From positions 9,353,831 through 9,417,830 of the forward strand of contig CM066914.1 of NCBI GenBank assembly GCA_033964015.1: DNA of 64,000 nt. Reading direction: 5' to 3'. This document shows, piece after piece, positions 31,301 through 49,259 of this stretch. A program made the position numbers and the translations under genes. Source of the stretch: Scolanthus callimorphus. Its lineage: Eukaryota > Cnidaria > Anthozoa > Actiniaria > Edwardsiidae. Position 1 is the stretch's first letter, and every line of letters begins with the position of its first letter. The notes under the pieces are model-generated. The model made no database searches. It had not been told where the DNA came from and worked only from the letters and a program-made list of their open reading frames with translations.

Positions 31301-34300
31301 ACATTGTAAAAACTACAATAAAAATTAATGAATAATAATGAAAGTATTCATTTCAACAAGATTGTGGTTATTACATTGATAAACATGTAACTTATAATAT
31401 TAATATAATTGGAGCATTGGTGGCACAGTTACAGTGCTCGCCAAGGTTAATTTTTCATAATTTATGCATTCCACTGAAAAATCCATAAACACTAGAATTA
31501 TTGAGGTTTTCTGTGGAATGATATTCAGAAAAAACAAATAACTGATGAGTGGCAATACTAATAACATTGCTTTCAATGATTTGTTTTACATATAGGGTCA
31601 GCAGTCAGAATGGGCATTGTTGAAGCGACATAGTTGTGAAGATATATTTGGTGTGCAGGTAGGAATGTGTTTACAAAGGCCAGCTACCAAAACGATTAAA
31701 CTGCTACATCATGTTTGGTGGTGCATTTTTTCTGAATCAAGTTATTTATTTTTTCCTCATTTGCAGCTCTGTGGTGCATTTCCTGACACAATGACAAAGT
31801 GTGCTGAGCTTTTGCAGAGGGAAACAGACATAGACTTTGTTGACATCAACACTGGATGTCCTATAGATTTGGTCTTCAACAAGGTATTGTACAGTTTAAT
31901 TGAACTAATCATGTGATACAAAATCAGCTTATCAGTGAGAGCAAATAAAACCAAAGAAAAACCTTTGGATGCATGCGTAAAATGATCTGGATTTTCCCAA
32001 TAATATCCAGTTTGTCATCTTTTCTGATTAAGATTTAGTTACTTGTTGTGGCTTTATCGTTAACTTGCCTTACAGTATTTTATTGGTTCAAGATTGGATT
32101 CACCTTTCAACAAATTGTTGGGGGTGTAGCCAGGGGACCTGGCTCCCCCTTGTCGAAACCAACATACAGTAAATGCTGGACAAAATTTTTAATATATGAG
32201 AAATGTCTTACGAAGTGCTCCTTGGGTCCCCCCTTAAAAAAATCCTGGTTACGCCCCTTTTTTTGGCTGTAATGTGTCTTCCCTTGCATTGCCAGAGTTG
32301 CATGGCAGGTAAAGGGGGGAGGTGAAAAGGTTTGCGGATCGGCGGATTTGGGCCTAAATAGCTCACGGATTACGGATTTTAAGAAAAACTCGAGCGGATT
32401 TCCGGATTCTCAAAACGTACGGATCATGGATCTATTGAAAATTCGACTTCGGATTTCGGATTCTGATAATCGCAACTACGGATTGTTGACTATAGGGTCT
32501 GTAGACAAATAGACCTGGATGTTCGAATTTGTAGGCCGTTAATATGCTTTCGTATTTCACATTAATTTCGCATATTTAATAAAAGTTTCTGCGCGCTTCG
32601 CGTGCATAAAGAACGACATAACTTACTTTTTGAGTACTCGCGCAACGCGCCGCTATTTATAGAACAAGTGTACAGCCGATTGCGTTTGACTGTTTAACCA
32701 TAACAGTTCGTACGTTATGTTTGAACGTTGCATTTCTAGGAAGGAACGAGACGTTTCTATGGAGAACCAAAGAGTTCTGCCCTCTCTGATTGGTCAGCGA
32801 AAAATAAACATGGCGGTTGCCCTTGGAAACGTCTCACTTTATGTCTCACAACGCAACGTTCGAACGTAACGTACGAACTGTTTGGGTTAAACAGTCAAAC
32901 GCAATCGGCTGTATCTTGACGAGAAAAAATTAACTCTCCCAAAAATGCCCTGCAGTGATAGGCCTAGCTGACAGTCACTATGATTGAAGAAGACCCCTTA
33001 GATACTACCATTTTCGTTTAACCCTGAAGCTTGACGATTTGTCGTGAAGTTGTCGCGTTTCTTGCTCGCTGATTGACTGAAAAATAACGGTCAAAACAGC
33101 AGCCATCAGCGAGCGAGAAATGCGACAAACTTTTCGTCAAAGTGTGCACATTTGAAACGTAAACCTACGCCAAAACATCGCCACGCTTCAGGGTTGTTCA
33201 ACGTTACAAATAAAGAAAGTCGTCATGTGGGCCGCGCTTCACGCACATGAGAATAATAATAATTTCGTCATAAATATATTTTCGGCGCGCATGAATAACA
33301 TAACCTACAGGCTCAGGAGCCCATCAATAGGGGGTTTCATACATAGCTGAGGTGGCGTATTTCAGCGTTTATCTACACTTTCTCTGAGGCTTGATGAAAT
33401 GCGTTTATCAAAATGTGGGCGCGCTTCGCGTGCAACGAAAGAAAAATGTAACTCCCTCTTTCTGTAAAATGTCTTCTACTAGGTCTTCTACTATTGTTGT
33501 AATTTTACTTATTTCAATTTACCATTGTTATTGCCAGGGAGGAGGAAGTGCTCTGATGGAAAGGAAGGGAAAGTTCCAGCAAATAGTCCAAGGAATGTCA
33601 ACTGTAAGGCAAAGAAAGTCCTTCATAGGACACCATGAATCTTCATAAGTTGCGTTTTGCTATAGACCAAATTGGCTCAGTGTTAACATCTTGTTGCCAC
33701 CCAATTCCGATCATGTGATGATTCCTTTGGGTGGATACTTTTGTTATTTCTGCACATACACTCGTGTACCTTGCGTGCACTCGGTCGAGTGAGAAACATT
33801 TGACAATTGTTACCATCCAAAGGAATCATCACACATCTGAATTGTGTGGCAACAAGATGTAAACACTGTTGGCTCATTTGGTCTATTATTTAAATTCTGC
33901 GGAATAAAGCAGACTGGTTGTTTTCATGGTTATAGGTTTTGGATATCCCTTTGACAGTGAAAGTAAGGACTGGGGTACACGACAAGAAGCATACTTGGAA
34001 TGCACACAAGCTTGTCAAGAGCATACGTGATTGGGGTGCCTCTCTTTTGACTGTAAGTAATAAATTTAAAGCACTCCCTCCCCCATCCTGAAGTCTTCTT
34101 TGTACTTTGCTCTTGTCATAGTACAATGATTGTTAATCCTTCTCCCAATGAAATATGCTCATGCTGCTGAAAATGACTATAAATATCCTTAAATTTATTA
34201 GTGTGGAAAATGTCAGCCTCTGCCCATTCTGATATTTTCTATATGTTACTCATCAGATCCATGGCCGATCAAGAGAGCAACGCTACACCAAAAGTGCCGA

Positions 34301-37300
34301 CTGGGACTATATAGATGAAGTTGCTAAGCTAGCAGCACCAATGCCTGTCTTTGGTGAGCGTTGACCACCCAGGCATACAGAGGATCCAGTTTCTATCCTA
34401 AACATTAGAAGGCACTCTGGATTGATTCCATGCTACCATTGCTCAAACCTCCCAACCAACTTAAAGCCTTGTCACAGCTGCTGTGTGTTGTCTGCAACAC
34501 ACAGGTGGCTGAAAAGGAGACTGCATTTCTAGAAACCTGGAAACTAAACAAAATGAACTACCTTTGCAAGATTTTTTTGTTATACTTGTTATGCCCAATA
34601 TTCCTTTTTTGTCATACAATTGACCTGCCTATAATCAAAGTTTCCTCACTTCCAAAAGGCAAACAGTATTATAATGCATACAGTACGCAATCCTTGTGGC
34701 ATGAATTATATCATGAAAACAAGTTCACACCAAAATTGAGAAAGTGGACAGAAAGACAGACAGACAGCATGATTAGCATGATACAGGTAAATAATTGGAC
34801 AAGTTGAGGCATAATAACGCTCCCTCCACATATTTCTATGGCTCACATAACTGACCTTCTAAAGTGTCTCTTGTGGACAAAGAGGGGCTTCTAATTTATT
34901 TCTGTACATTTTAACTTTTACCCTTTCAATAATATTCTGGTACCCAGCTAATAGTGTGGCCTGCTTCTAGGAAATGGCGACATATTATCTTTTGAAGATG
35001 CAAATGACAGGAGAGAAAAGACCAGTGTTTCAGGGATTATGATCGCCAGGTAATGTAATGTTTTAGAGCAGATTTTTAATGGGGCCATTGAACTGGTGCC
35101 ACCATGTTACGTTTGTCTTGCACCTAGCTGACAGGGAAAGCATTCCACAGCATTGTAATTAATTTCTAATGATTTGATGCTTGCTATACTGGCAGGGGGT
35201 TCTCTCAAAACCATCTGATGCAGCTAGGCACAATGCACCATGCATCAGCATCATCTACAACACAACATCCATTCAATTGTTCTTTTTTTTTTCTCTTCCA
35301 CTCACAACATCTTTCCACTGAAACCACCAAATGTTCTGCCATAGTCCAGCCAACTGCAGTAGGCCCAAAAGACTGAGAAAGGCTTGGCCGGTTGAGAGGC
35401 AGAATAGAAAAAAAGCAACAAGAACAAGATACAACTGCTCTGGCAGTAATCACAGGGCCCAGTGCTCAGGATATGTAAGGTGTTTGAGACTGTTTTATGA
35501 TTGTTTTTAAAGCTTAGATTTGTTGCTTACTAGGGGTGCTATTATCAAGCCTTGGATTTTCACAGAGATCAAGGAGCAAAGGTAAATGATGTCAATAAAA
35601 GGTCAGACATAGAGGACTTATAATATGCTGATTGCTTTTTCTTTACCATTGAATGTTAGATACTGGGACATATCCTCATCAGAGAGGTTACAGATTCTGA
35701 GGGACTTTGTTAATGCTGGTCTGGAACATTGGGGATCCGACACTCAGGTCAGGCTTGTGCAGTCTTCCCTTCCCCCTAACCATGCCAAGGGCAACACGCC
35801 CTTGACCCACCCTTCCCTAAAGGTATTAGGATGAGACTACTACTTCAGATCTCCTTCTTGTCCTTCTGTCTTGAGTATAAGGCAGAAGTTTTGCTCTTCA
35901 ATTGATACCATATTGTCATTTGTTACAGAGTTTCGTTATAAGATTGTCCTCTGTATACAAGCCTTGGGTTCCCGTGCATCCGAGAGCACAAAATATAATT
36001 TATTTTGTTCCTTTCTTTGTTCTCCTTGGGATTGAGCCACACCGATTGAGCTGGTTTAGAAATAGTCTTGAGTGAGGCGAAGTTATGTTGAGCTTGTTTT
36101 GACGCTCTTTCTCCAGGGCGTTGAAAAGACCCGACGCTTTCTCTTAGAGTGGTTGTCCTTCACTTGCAGGTGAGTGTGTATCAATTTACCCTGGGTTCCA
36201 GAGTCTCGAATGTCGCTTTGTTTAGTGACCAACCAAGCTCAGTGCCGCGATGGGTGGCATTTGGAAATTCCGATGGGATGGGGGGTTTAAGAGCTCGGAA
36301 TTCTGATAGCAAGGGGGGGGGAGGGGGTCGAAGCTGGATTTCTTTAACCTGCCCGGAATTCTATATGCATGGGGGGGTAAACCATTTTGGAAATTCTGGA
36401 TGCATGGGGGGGTCAAAAACTAGTGCCGCCCGTGGGGAGGGTACCTTTATTTTCTGGAATTGCCCATTAGTAGTATGGTCTCAGGAACAAAAATGTCCTA
36501 GACAAAGCAAACAACCACTAATCAATAAGAAGGGGGAGGGCTAATATTCTTTATTGCGCGTAGTTGGCGGTTTTGTGTGTTTTCCGAGACGATTTCTCTC
36601 CGAGCGCGAGATATTCGATAAATGGATGGAGTGAAATCATCTCAGAAAACACGCAAAACTGCCAGCTACACGCAGGCTAGTTACTTAGTTTCCCTGGGTA
36701 TTTTACTCTTGTTTTCGCATTATTGTTTATCAACATTGCCATTCTAATATATTGCCATTCTAAAGATATAGATTGAATAGCGCCTATGGTCTGAAGCAAT
36801 CGATCTCTGGTTGGCGCATTATTAACAAGGTTCTCCATTGCCTTGCACTCTCCATAGGTACATCCCCATTGGGTTGCTAGAACGTTTGCCTCAACGAATC
36901 AATGACAGGCCACCGCTTTACTATGGCCGGGATGACCTAGAAACTCTCATGGCAAGTCCGAACAGTCATGATTGGATCAAGATTAGGTGAGTACTTGATA
37001 GACACTGACTTAGTGATCTGAGCAGCGACTTCATCCAGGGGTGCTTACCAGCTTACCATTGGTCAAGGAAAACCTGTTGGTTTGATCGGCGTCAAATCGT
37101 ACAAAATCTTCTGGTTTGAATGAAATCCGGAGTGGAATTGCGCTTATCATTTGTTAATTTTTATTTCGGCTAGGATCGGTTAACTTATTTGGTCGTAAAA
37201 CTGGTTGGAGTACCAATTGTACAAACCAATCTCGAGGGTAGATCCTTCATATATGGTACACTATAGTGTCGCTCGTATAAATATCTCCCATGTCTTATAG

Positions 37301-37801
37301 AACAAGGATATACAGAAGGACACTATAGTGTACCATATATGAAGGATCTAGGATCCTGTTTGTTATAGGCTCTGGCGCCCGATTCTGATTGGCCGATATT
37401 CCCGCTCGCCATTTTGAAATTTGCCTAACCGACAAAGATGGTCACCTATATGGAAAACCGGATCCAACCGGAATGGCAAAAATCGACTGTACCATTTCAT
37501 TCCAACCAGAATTTCTGGGATTATTTGAAAAATGATAAGCACCCCAGGACACGGTTTCTGAAAGAATGGATAAATTATCGATAAATTCACTCTATCCCGG
37601 GGATAAATTCATTATCCCGCTTCCGCCGCCCCTGATAAGAATAGAGCGCTGGTTCTTTGATGAGTATGGACATGCAATTTATTTTACTGATGTTAGTTCT
37701 TTCGCTCTTTTCACAGTGAAATGCTCCTTGGTCCCATACCTCCAACCTTCACGTTCCTACCAAAACATAAAGCAAACTCCTACACTGAGAGCGAAGGCTA
37801 A
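28398..37801 (+). CDS. DUS3L: tRNA-dihydrouridine(47) synthase DUS3L, 15 exons, complete
   Basis: Flavin-dependent reduction of uridine to dihydrouridine at tRNA position 47 (family knowledge). Exons: 28398-28513, 29039-29663, 30387-30427, 30776-30865, 31596-31658, 31767-31883, 33538-33603, 33936-34052, 34257-34353, 34971-35049, 35534-35581, 35660-35747, 36117-36169, 36858-36986, 37717-37801. All introns are GT..AG and phases agree throughout. Exon 2 carries two CCCH fingers ([20 protein letters not shown] and [16 protein letters not shown]). The TIM-barrel part shows KLYLAPL, the catalytic-Cys motif [63 protein letters not shown] and [14 protein letters not shown], ending [15 protein letters not shown]. 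Expected length is about 604 residues (human 650). Exon 3 is 41 bases where phase requires 42: one base is missing near 30419-30422, in the stretch where the conserved LTT should be read. Probably an assembly error. Confidence 0.95.
28744..28932. mobile_element. MITE in DUS3L intron 1, GTCAATTCCAGC ends
   Basis: The left end GTCAATTCCAGCGGTGAACA and the right end (inverse of TGGTCACTGCTGGAATTGAC) are inverted repeats over about 25 bp. The interior is C/G-rich with homopolymers. The subterminal TTCCAG recalls the GTGTGGTTCCAG family, but no 3-bp duplication is evident. Confidence 0.65.
29777..29835. repeat. TGACATA-type microsatellite
   Basis: Irregular tandem copies of TATGACA/TGACATA/TGACTTA, in DUS3L intron 2. 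Confidence 0.7.
29926..30330. repeat. CAACATTGTTG-rich segment with hairpin
   Basis: DUS3L intron 2 contains many CAACA/TGTTG palindromic units. A perfect 12 bp stem CAAACAACATTG / CAATGTTGTTTG (about 30290-30326) closes around an 11 bp loop. Possibly one degenerate element, but its ends were not resolved. Confidence 0.4.
31011..31225. mobile_element. MITE, GTGTGGTTCC family, 3-bp TSD (copy 2)
   Basis: Same ends as the copy at 9439-9626 and the same GGAAATTCC blocks, but with a longer poly(G) core (about 31082-31101). Flanked by AAT at 31008-31010 and 31226-31228. Lies in DUS3L intron 4. Confidence 0.8.
32120..32257. mobile_element. MITE with GGGGTGTAGCCAGG ends
   Basis: GGGGTGTAGCCAGG at the left pairs with CCTGGTTACGCCCC at the right (two mismatches). 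About 138 bp, non-coding, in DUS3L intron 6. Confidence 0.6.
32318..32475. repeat. Degenerate CGGATT-type tandem repeat
   Basis: More than ten copies of CGGAT/CGGATTT variants at irregular spacing over about 160 bp, in DUS3L intron 6. Confidence 0.65.
32671..32913. mobile_element. MITE with about 60 bp inverted repeats
   Basis: The left arm starts TACAGCCGATTGCGTTTGAC and the right arm ends with its exact inverse. Pairing continues with a few mismatches for about 60 bp (through CAGTTCGTACGTTA). Total 243 bp. Terminal TA could be the target duplication. In DUS3L intron 6. Confidence 0.8.
33020..33195. mobile_element. MITE with AACCCTGAAGC ends
   Basis: AACCCTGAAGCTTGACGA pairs with TCGCCACGCTTCAGGGTT over about 18 bp. 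176 bp, non-coding, in DUS3L intron 6. Confidence 0.65.
33664..33887. mobile_element. Full-length MITE, GACCAAAT family (third copy)
   Basis: The ends GACCAAATTGGCTCAGTGTT and the inverse (ACACTGTTGGCTCATTTGGTC) extend as roughly 60 bp arms that include TTGTTGCCACCCAATTC-like sequence. Flanking TA/TAT suggests a TA target. It is related to the two copies inside the tandem duplication at 1438-1932. In DUS3L intron 7. Confidence 0.75.
36230..36466. mobile_element. MITE, GGGCAATTCC family, left end missing
   Basis: The right end is GGAATTGCCC followed by ATT, with TACCTTTATTTTCTGG just inside. The interior shares GGCATTTGGAAATTCC and TTTAAGAGCTCGGAATTCTG with the copy at 59290-59446. The left terminus is not recognisable. 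In DUS3L intron 13. Confidence 0.6.
36555..36674. mobile_element. MITE with about 40 bp inverted repeats
   Basis: GCGCGTAGTTGGCGGTTTTG... pairs with the inverse of ...CAAAACTGCCAGCTACACGC over about 40 bp, including the GTGTTTTC core. 120 bp, in DUS3L intron 13. Confidence 0.7.
37239..37350. repeat. Perfect 32 bp inverted repeat (hairpin)
   Basis: 37239-37270 (starting TAGATCCTTCATATATGG) is the exact reverse complement of 37319-37350, with a 48 bp spacer. The arms contain the palindrome ACACTATAGTGT. Probably a small recent foldback or MITE, in DUS3L intron 14. Confidence 0.85.
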
Positions 37802-37823
37802 ATACACGGGAATACAGAACCTT

Positions 37824-37940
37824 CCATGAACGAACTGAACTGGTCTCAGGACCTTCCATGAACAAACTGAACTGGTCTCAGGACCTCCATGAACAAACTG
37901 GTCCCAGGACCTTCCATGAACGAACTGGTCCCAGGAGCGG
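37824..37940 (+). repeat. Minisatellite in DUS3L 3' UTR
   Basis: About four tandem units of 27-38 bp built on CAGGACCTTCCATGAAC and AACTGGTC, starting about 20 bases after the stop codon and before the polyadenylation signals. Confidence 0.8.
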
Positions 37941-37953
37941 ATGAATGATGTCC

Positions 37954-37974
37954 AATAAAATAAGCTTCAATAAA
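37954..37974 (+). terminator. Two AATAAA signals after DUS3L
   Basis: AATAAA occurs at 37954-37959 and 37969-37974, about 155-170 bases after the DUS3L stop. Their position fits polyadenylation of that gene. Confidence 0.6.
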
Positions 37975-38019
37975 ACTATTGTGCAAGTTCTCCTAAGCAT
38001 GTTTTTTTAAAAATATGTG

Positions 38020-38178
38020 AATAGGCCATGTTCGAATTACGCTTCAATGCCTACAAACAATAACCTCAAGTCGAGGCTTTCTTCTGAAATTACTGTAAAT
38101 GTATTAGAACTTGGAGAAAGCCTCGATTTGAAGCTTTTGTCTTGTGAGCATTGGAGCGTAATTCGAACCTGGGCTATT
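38020..38178. mobile_element. MITE with AATAGGCCATGTTCGAATTA ends
   Basis: The left arm AATAGGCCATGTTCGAATTA... pairs with the right arm ending ...TAATTCGAACCTGGGCTATT over about 30 bp. A second, nested inverted repeat (AAGTCGAGGCTTTCT / AGAAAGCCTCGATTT) lies inside. Immediately downstream of DUS3L. Confidence 0.75.
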
Positions 38179-39084
38179 CTGCACAGACTAAAAATGTGTC
38201 AACGGTCACTTGTTCTAGTATCTTATTGGCCGAGATTGTATCACGTGAACGTGAAGTAATTCGACTGTTTCCAAACCGTTCGTTCTAGTGATGATTCGAG
38301 CTTTGAACTTTCTTTGCGCGCGGGTAACCTGTGTTTTTTTCAGCCATTGATGATTTGATCAATTGCGCGTTAAATTTCACTCGTTTTTAGCCAATCAACG
38401 CGCTTGTAAGAACTGAGAGCTATGGGATTGTCACTCGAATTCGTCAATTGTGATCCATTCCAAAGTTATCAGATAGTGTGAAGAAGTGGCGCTGTCGAAT
38501 TCAAGTCCATAGCTGCTTCTGACGATTTGCTGTTATAAAAGGCATTTTTATGCGATCGGCCCCTTGTATAAACAGTACAGTAAATGGCGAAAAGGTTTTT
38601 TTTGTAGAAATAAACATGTTTCTTGACACTTGTAGATATATCAGAGGGATAATCTTTAGCTTAAATTTCCCTACGATTCTGAATTAGTTCCGCCATTATT
38701 GCCCTTATTTAGGGACGGGGACTTTCTTCTCTTGTCCGCAAATTTTTTCGGAGAGTTTTGTAGCATGAATATTTTTTTACAGCGCAAGGGCTTGCTAGAA
38801 TATTTTTTGTTTTGTGGCTTATCGAACAAGGAATTACTGCGACTTTCGTAATTTTGCGAACTTGCGTGTACGACCGCCAACTGGCCTTCTGGCTTCCGTC
38901 GCATTCCGATAATTTACATAACTTCAAAAGTATTGAGCTTCGAGCAGTTTCTCTCACAGAAATTTCTCTTTGTTGCGCGCGAAGCGCGCGCCCTGATTTT
39001 GATAAACCCATTTCATCAAGCCTCAGAGAAAAGATATATGAACATTCCATTTGTTGTGTATAGTTTTGGGGTAGGGGAAGTTTG

Positions 39085-39175
39085 TAATGAACATTCGTAA
39101 TGAACATTCGTAATGACTAATGAACATTCGTAATGTAATGAATATTCGTAGTCTTGTAATGAACATTCGTAGTCA
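39085..39175. repeat. TAATGAACATTCG tandem repeat
   Basis: About five imperfect units of AATGAACATTCGTA. No interspersed spacers and no CRISPR features. Confidence 0.75.
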
Positions 39176-39320
39176 TTTCTCAAAAAAGAGTGCGATCGTA
39201 TTGTTCCATTGCGAGAGTTCTCAAAAACCATATTGTAATATATATAGTTTAGCAAAACACCATTCTCAGTTTAACATAAATCTGAACCTGTGGTTGTTGT
39301 TGTTATATATAGTTTGGATG

Positions 39321-39842
39321 TAGCTTGCGTAGCGGCTCTAAAGGGCTCGCTCGCTTGATTTTTCTCTCGCCCGGACTCCCCCCCCCCCCCCCCGGCCCTT
39401 ACAAGAGCTATACGGGTATGTGCCGCCAAACGGGGTCCCGAATTCTTCCTCCAGCCGATAGAACGGGGGGTATCGTTTAGGAACCGTCCACTAGAACGGG
39501 GTATGATAATGAAGACCACCAGTAAAATCTTCAAGGAAGCGACCCGGCGGTCACGTATGGTTTTATTAAATAAAGAATTCAACAAGCTTTAACATTCTAT
39601 TACAGATAAAACCGTAACATGTAAACAACCACAATTTTGATTTACAGGTATAACTAATTTCGCTTTAGAACGGGGTCTCATTCTGGGTGCAAAAAATTGA
39701 ACGGGGTAGCTTTTCTTCAAAAAATCGTTTTAGAACGGGGTCCCCATTTGAAATCCGCAGCGCCCACATACCCACCCTACATCAAGCCAAGTACCCCCCT
39801 CCCCCCCGGGCCCCTCCCCTCCCTTTAGAGCTACGCAGGCTA
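39321..39842. mobile_element. 522 bp DNA element with 9-bp target duplication
   Basis: The direct repeat GTTTGGATG occurs at 39312-39320 and 39843-39851. Terminal inverted repeats are TAGCTTGCGTAGCGGCTCTA at the left and the inverse of CTTTAGAGCTACGCAGGCTA at the right. The interior holds at least six AGAACGGGGT-type motifs plus poly(C) runs. A 9-bp duplication fits Mutator-like (MULE) elements. No transposase is present. Confidence 0.8.
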
Positions 39843-40147
39843 GTTTGGATGCTATTCTGGGTTCGACTCAGTTTGCTTTAAAAAGAAAACATATTTTATT
39901 TTCGGAATTACCATGTTAATATTACACCTTTTCTTGACCGGTTTATTCCAAGGCAGCTCTCAAAACTTAAAATGATGAAGACTCGATCGCTACTATCGTT
40001 GATGGTTCGATTACTCGTGGAGTAATCATACTCCACTCGGCACAGAATTCAATTCGACTTTATTGCACACTCGTTTACCGCTCAGACAAGCTATATCGGG
40101 AATGATGTAATTTGGTGAGAACTTACAGGACAATGGCTTTTAAACCG

Positions 40148-40170
40148 GGGGGGGGGGGGGGGGGGGGGGG
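40148..40170. repeat. Poly(G) run
   Basis: More than 20 consecutive G. The length is unreliable. Confidence 0.85.
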
Positions 40171-40320
40171 TAGTAAATGAAGGACGAACCACTTGACAGA
40201 CTCAACTCGTTGGTTTACGCTGGACCAATTAACGGTCTAGCCGACAGTAAGATTAATAAAATTTAAAATAAGAAAAGTCGGCTTTACAACGTAGGTTTTA
40301 GTTGTATTTTAGTACAATAT

Positions 40321-40700
40321 TTCGGCTGGCCAAACCAGCCTTCTTCAGGTACTGTGAATACATAATGACATGATAGGCTTATATATAAGGTGAAACGTGA
40401 TACAATAAAAATGATGATGATGATGACGTTTGTGATATTACACTAGATCGATAAGAGATATAAAAATTAAAGGAAAAGACAAAGAAAAAATAAATACAAT
40501 ATAATCTAAAATGAAGTCTCATCTCGTCGATTCAATCCGTCAGGCTCAAGGGTACCAGCACGTAGGATGAGTGTGGCCTCTCTTGCCTTACGAATTGAAT
40601 CTCGATTAGTCATTAATTGTTCAAGGGGAATCAATTGCATGTCAGATGCTTTGTGATTGGGTGTCGATAGAAAATGTTCAGCGGCTGTTGTCGGGATGCT
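40321..40700 (-). pseudogene. Penelope-like element 3' fragment (endonuclease C-terminus)
   Basis: The minus strand from about 40690 to the TAG at 40508-40506 encodes a segment containing EHFLSTPNHKASDMQLIPLE, then SIRKARE and GTLEPDGLNRRDETSF. This matches the C-terminal part of the GIY-YIG-type endonuclease of Penelope-like retroelements as I recall that family. Downstream (40321-40345) is the hairpin GGCTGGCCAAACCAGCC next to CTTCTTCAGG, which is common at such 3' ends. Only this piece is present; the reverse transcriptase is absent. Confidence 0.65.
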
Positions 40701-41035
40701 CGTCGTATTTTTTAGGGGTCAAGATCGACTCTCTCAGGTATTTTTTAGGGGTATCGGAGAAACATTGTGGCTTTCACTAATAAATGGTTTTTTTTTAGGG
40801 GTACGCAAATGAATGAAAGGGTCACAAACCAAGTAAAACGTTTTCTTTCTTTCTTTGTTCATTTATAGCTCTAAAACAAGCTTGTTTTGAGATGAAAAAC
40901 AATAGACAATAACAAAAAAGGTTTATTGTTGGTATTTTTTAGGGGTCATTTTGTTTTATAAAGTATTTTTTAGGGGTTGGATTTTTTGTGTCCTGGTATT
41001 TTTTAGGGTATATTTTCCGATGTCCCGACGAGCAC
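40698..41035. mobile_element. MITE-like element with GTATTTTTTAGGGGT repeats
   Basis: Bounded by GGGATGCTCGTCG at the left and CCCGACGAGCACCCC at the right, roughly inverse. It contains about six copies of GTATTTTTTAGGGGT at irregular intervals. Relatives lie at 1438-1500 and 46050-46300. Confidence 0.5.
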
Positions 41036-41509
41036 CCCTATCACTCTTACATGGGAGAACCCCCCCGGGCTTTTAAAATATATTTTGCAATCACAGATAT
41101 AGGGGTGGTAGCTACTGTGAAGCTGCAATCATTCAACATATGTTGATTGATCACTGTTCAGATGATGTAATTTACTGTTGTACTTACACGATTCCACGGC
41201 GACAAAATTGCTGCCAGAAAAAAATAACGGACCGCAGGGGCAAATTTGCCCCTGATTCACGAGTTAAAAAAGGAAACGAACTAAAAAGGAGGCTGGGCCT
41301 GAATACCTTTCATGCTACTACCTCTCTTGTGCCAATCACTTTCTCAGCTAAAAAATCAGCAAGTATGGAACAAAAAAAGAATAAATAAAAAACTGAGAAC
41401 CGCCGCGAACAACGAGCCCGTGGGCCGGAACCGGAAATAGGCTTATCAAATAAAACATTCCAATGACGTGGCACATGTGACGCGCCCACAGTAACGAGTT
41501 TCATTTCAA

Positions 41510-41534
41510 CGTCGCCGCCATTTTGTTGGAAAGG
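41510..41534 (+). other. Candidate 5' UTR exon of ARF1 copy 1
   Basis: GCCGCCATTTTGTTGGAAAG followed by GTATAATG forms a plausible non-coding exon and donor 130 bases before the acceptor at 41666. The GCCGCCATTTT motif also occurs upstream of copy 2 (52529). Confidence 0.4.
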
Positions 41535-41712
41535 TATAATGATTTCTCAATTTACGTTTCTATTGCCAAATACTCTTGTTTAACGACCTTGAACTACAAA
41601 ATAGTTACACAATTGAGTCGTAGAGCAGTGTTATAGCCTTGTGTTGCTATTTTGATTTTGTTGTAGATCCATATTCAAGTCAGAGAGAAAGCGGCAAACT
41701 GTAAAGTGATAG

Positions 41713-48721
<7,009 letters not shown>

Positions 48722-49002
48722 TGCTGCTCAGGCTTTAGAGATTACCATTATTAGTTCTATTATAACAGTCATTCACTGGAGGTATTGCAGTCGAACGCAG
48801 TTGATATTTCTTTTAATGAGACAAAATTGTTTGAGAAATGCACCTTCCATCTCAAATAGCTAGAATATTAATTTCTGTCTGAAGCGATGGCCTGTCACCA
48901 TCCAAGATGTTGCCATCCAAGATTTTGAAAAAGAAAGTTTTTGAAAAGCACATGTGACTGCAATCGAGAAGTACATTGGCATCCTACTGAGAGAATGATT
49001 GA

Positions 49003-49008
49003 AATAAA
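49003..49008 (+). terminator. AATAAA after ARF1 copy 1
   Basis: The first canonical hexamer, about 280 bases after the stop codon at 48721. It predicts a short 3' UTR. Confidence 0.55.
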
Positions 49009-49259
49009 AAAACATGTACTTATAAGTGTCATGAGAAAATAGACAACTTTTCTCTGCCCAGTTTGTCACTATCCCACTTTCCAGGTAATTCTGTATTGCC
49101 TGTAGCCTGATACCCAGGCTATTTTGCCTTACAACTGCTTGTGAACATACTCATATCATTGTACCCTCTAATAACAAAACTTGTCTGTATGGGGAATAGA
49201 AAAAACACTTTATAACTGAGAAAGTGTCTTATGTGCAATGCACATTATTTTGGTCACTC

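Noticed and set aside
34430..34807. 125-residue plus-strand frame as a gene
   Set aside because: It lies wholly in DUS3L intron 9, runs across a non-conserved intron, and shows no domain or exon signals.
39085..39175. Tandem AATGAACATTCG units as a CRISPR array
   Set aside because: There are no unique spacers of constant length, and the DNA is eukaryotic. It is a simple tandem repeat.
40708..41010. TTTTAGGGG motifs as interstitial telomeric repeats
   Set aside because: Copies are separated by tens of unrelated bases and carry TTTTTTAGGGGT rather than contiguous TTAGGG. They behave like motifs of a transposon family.
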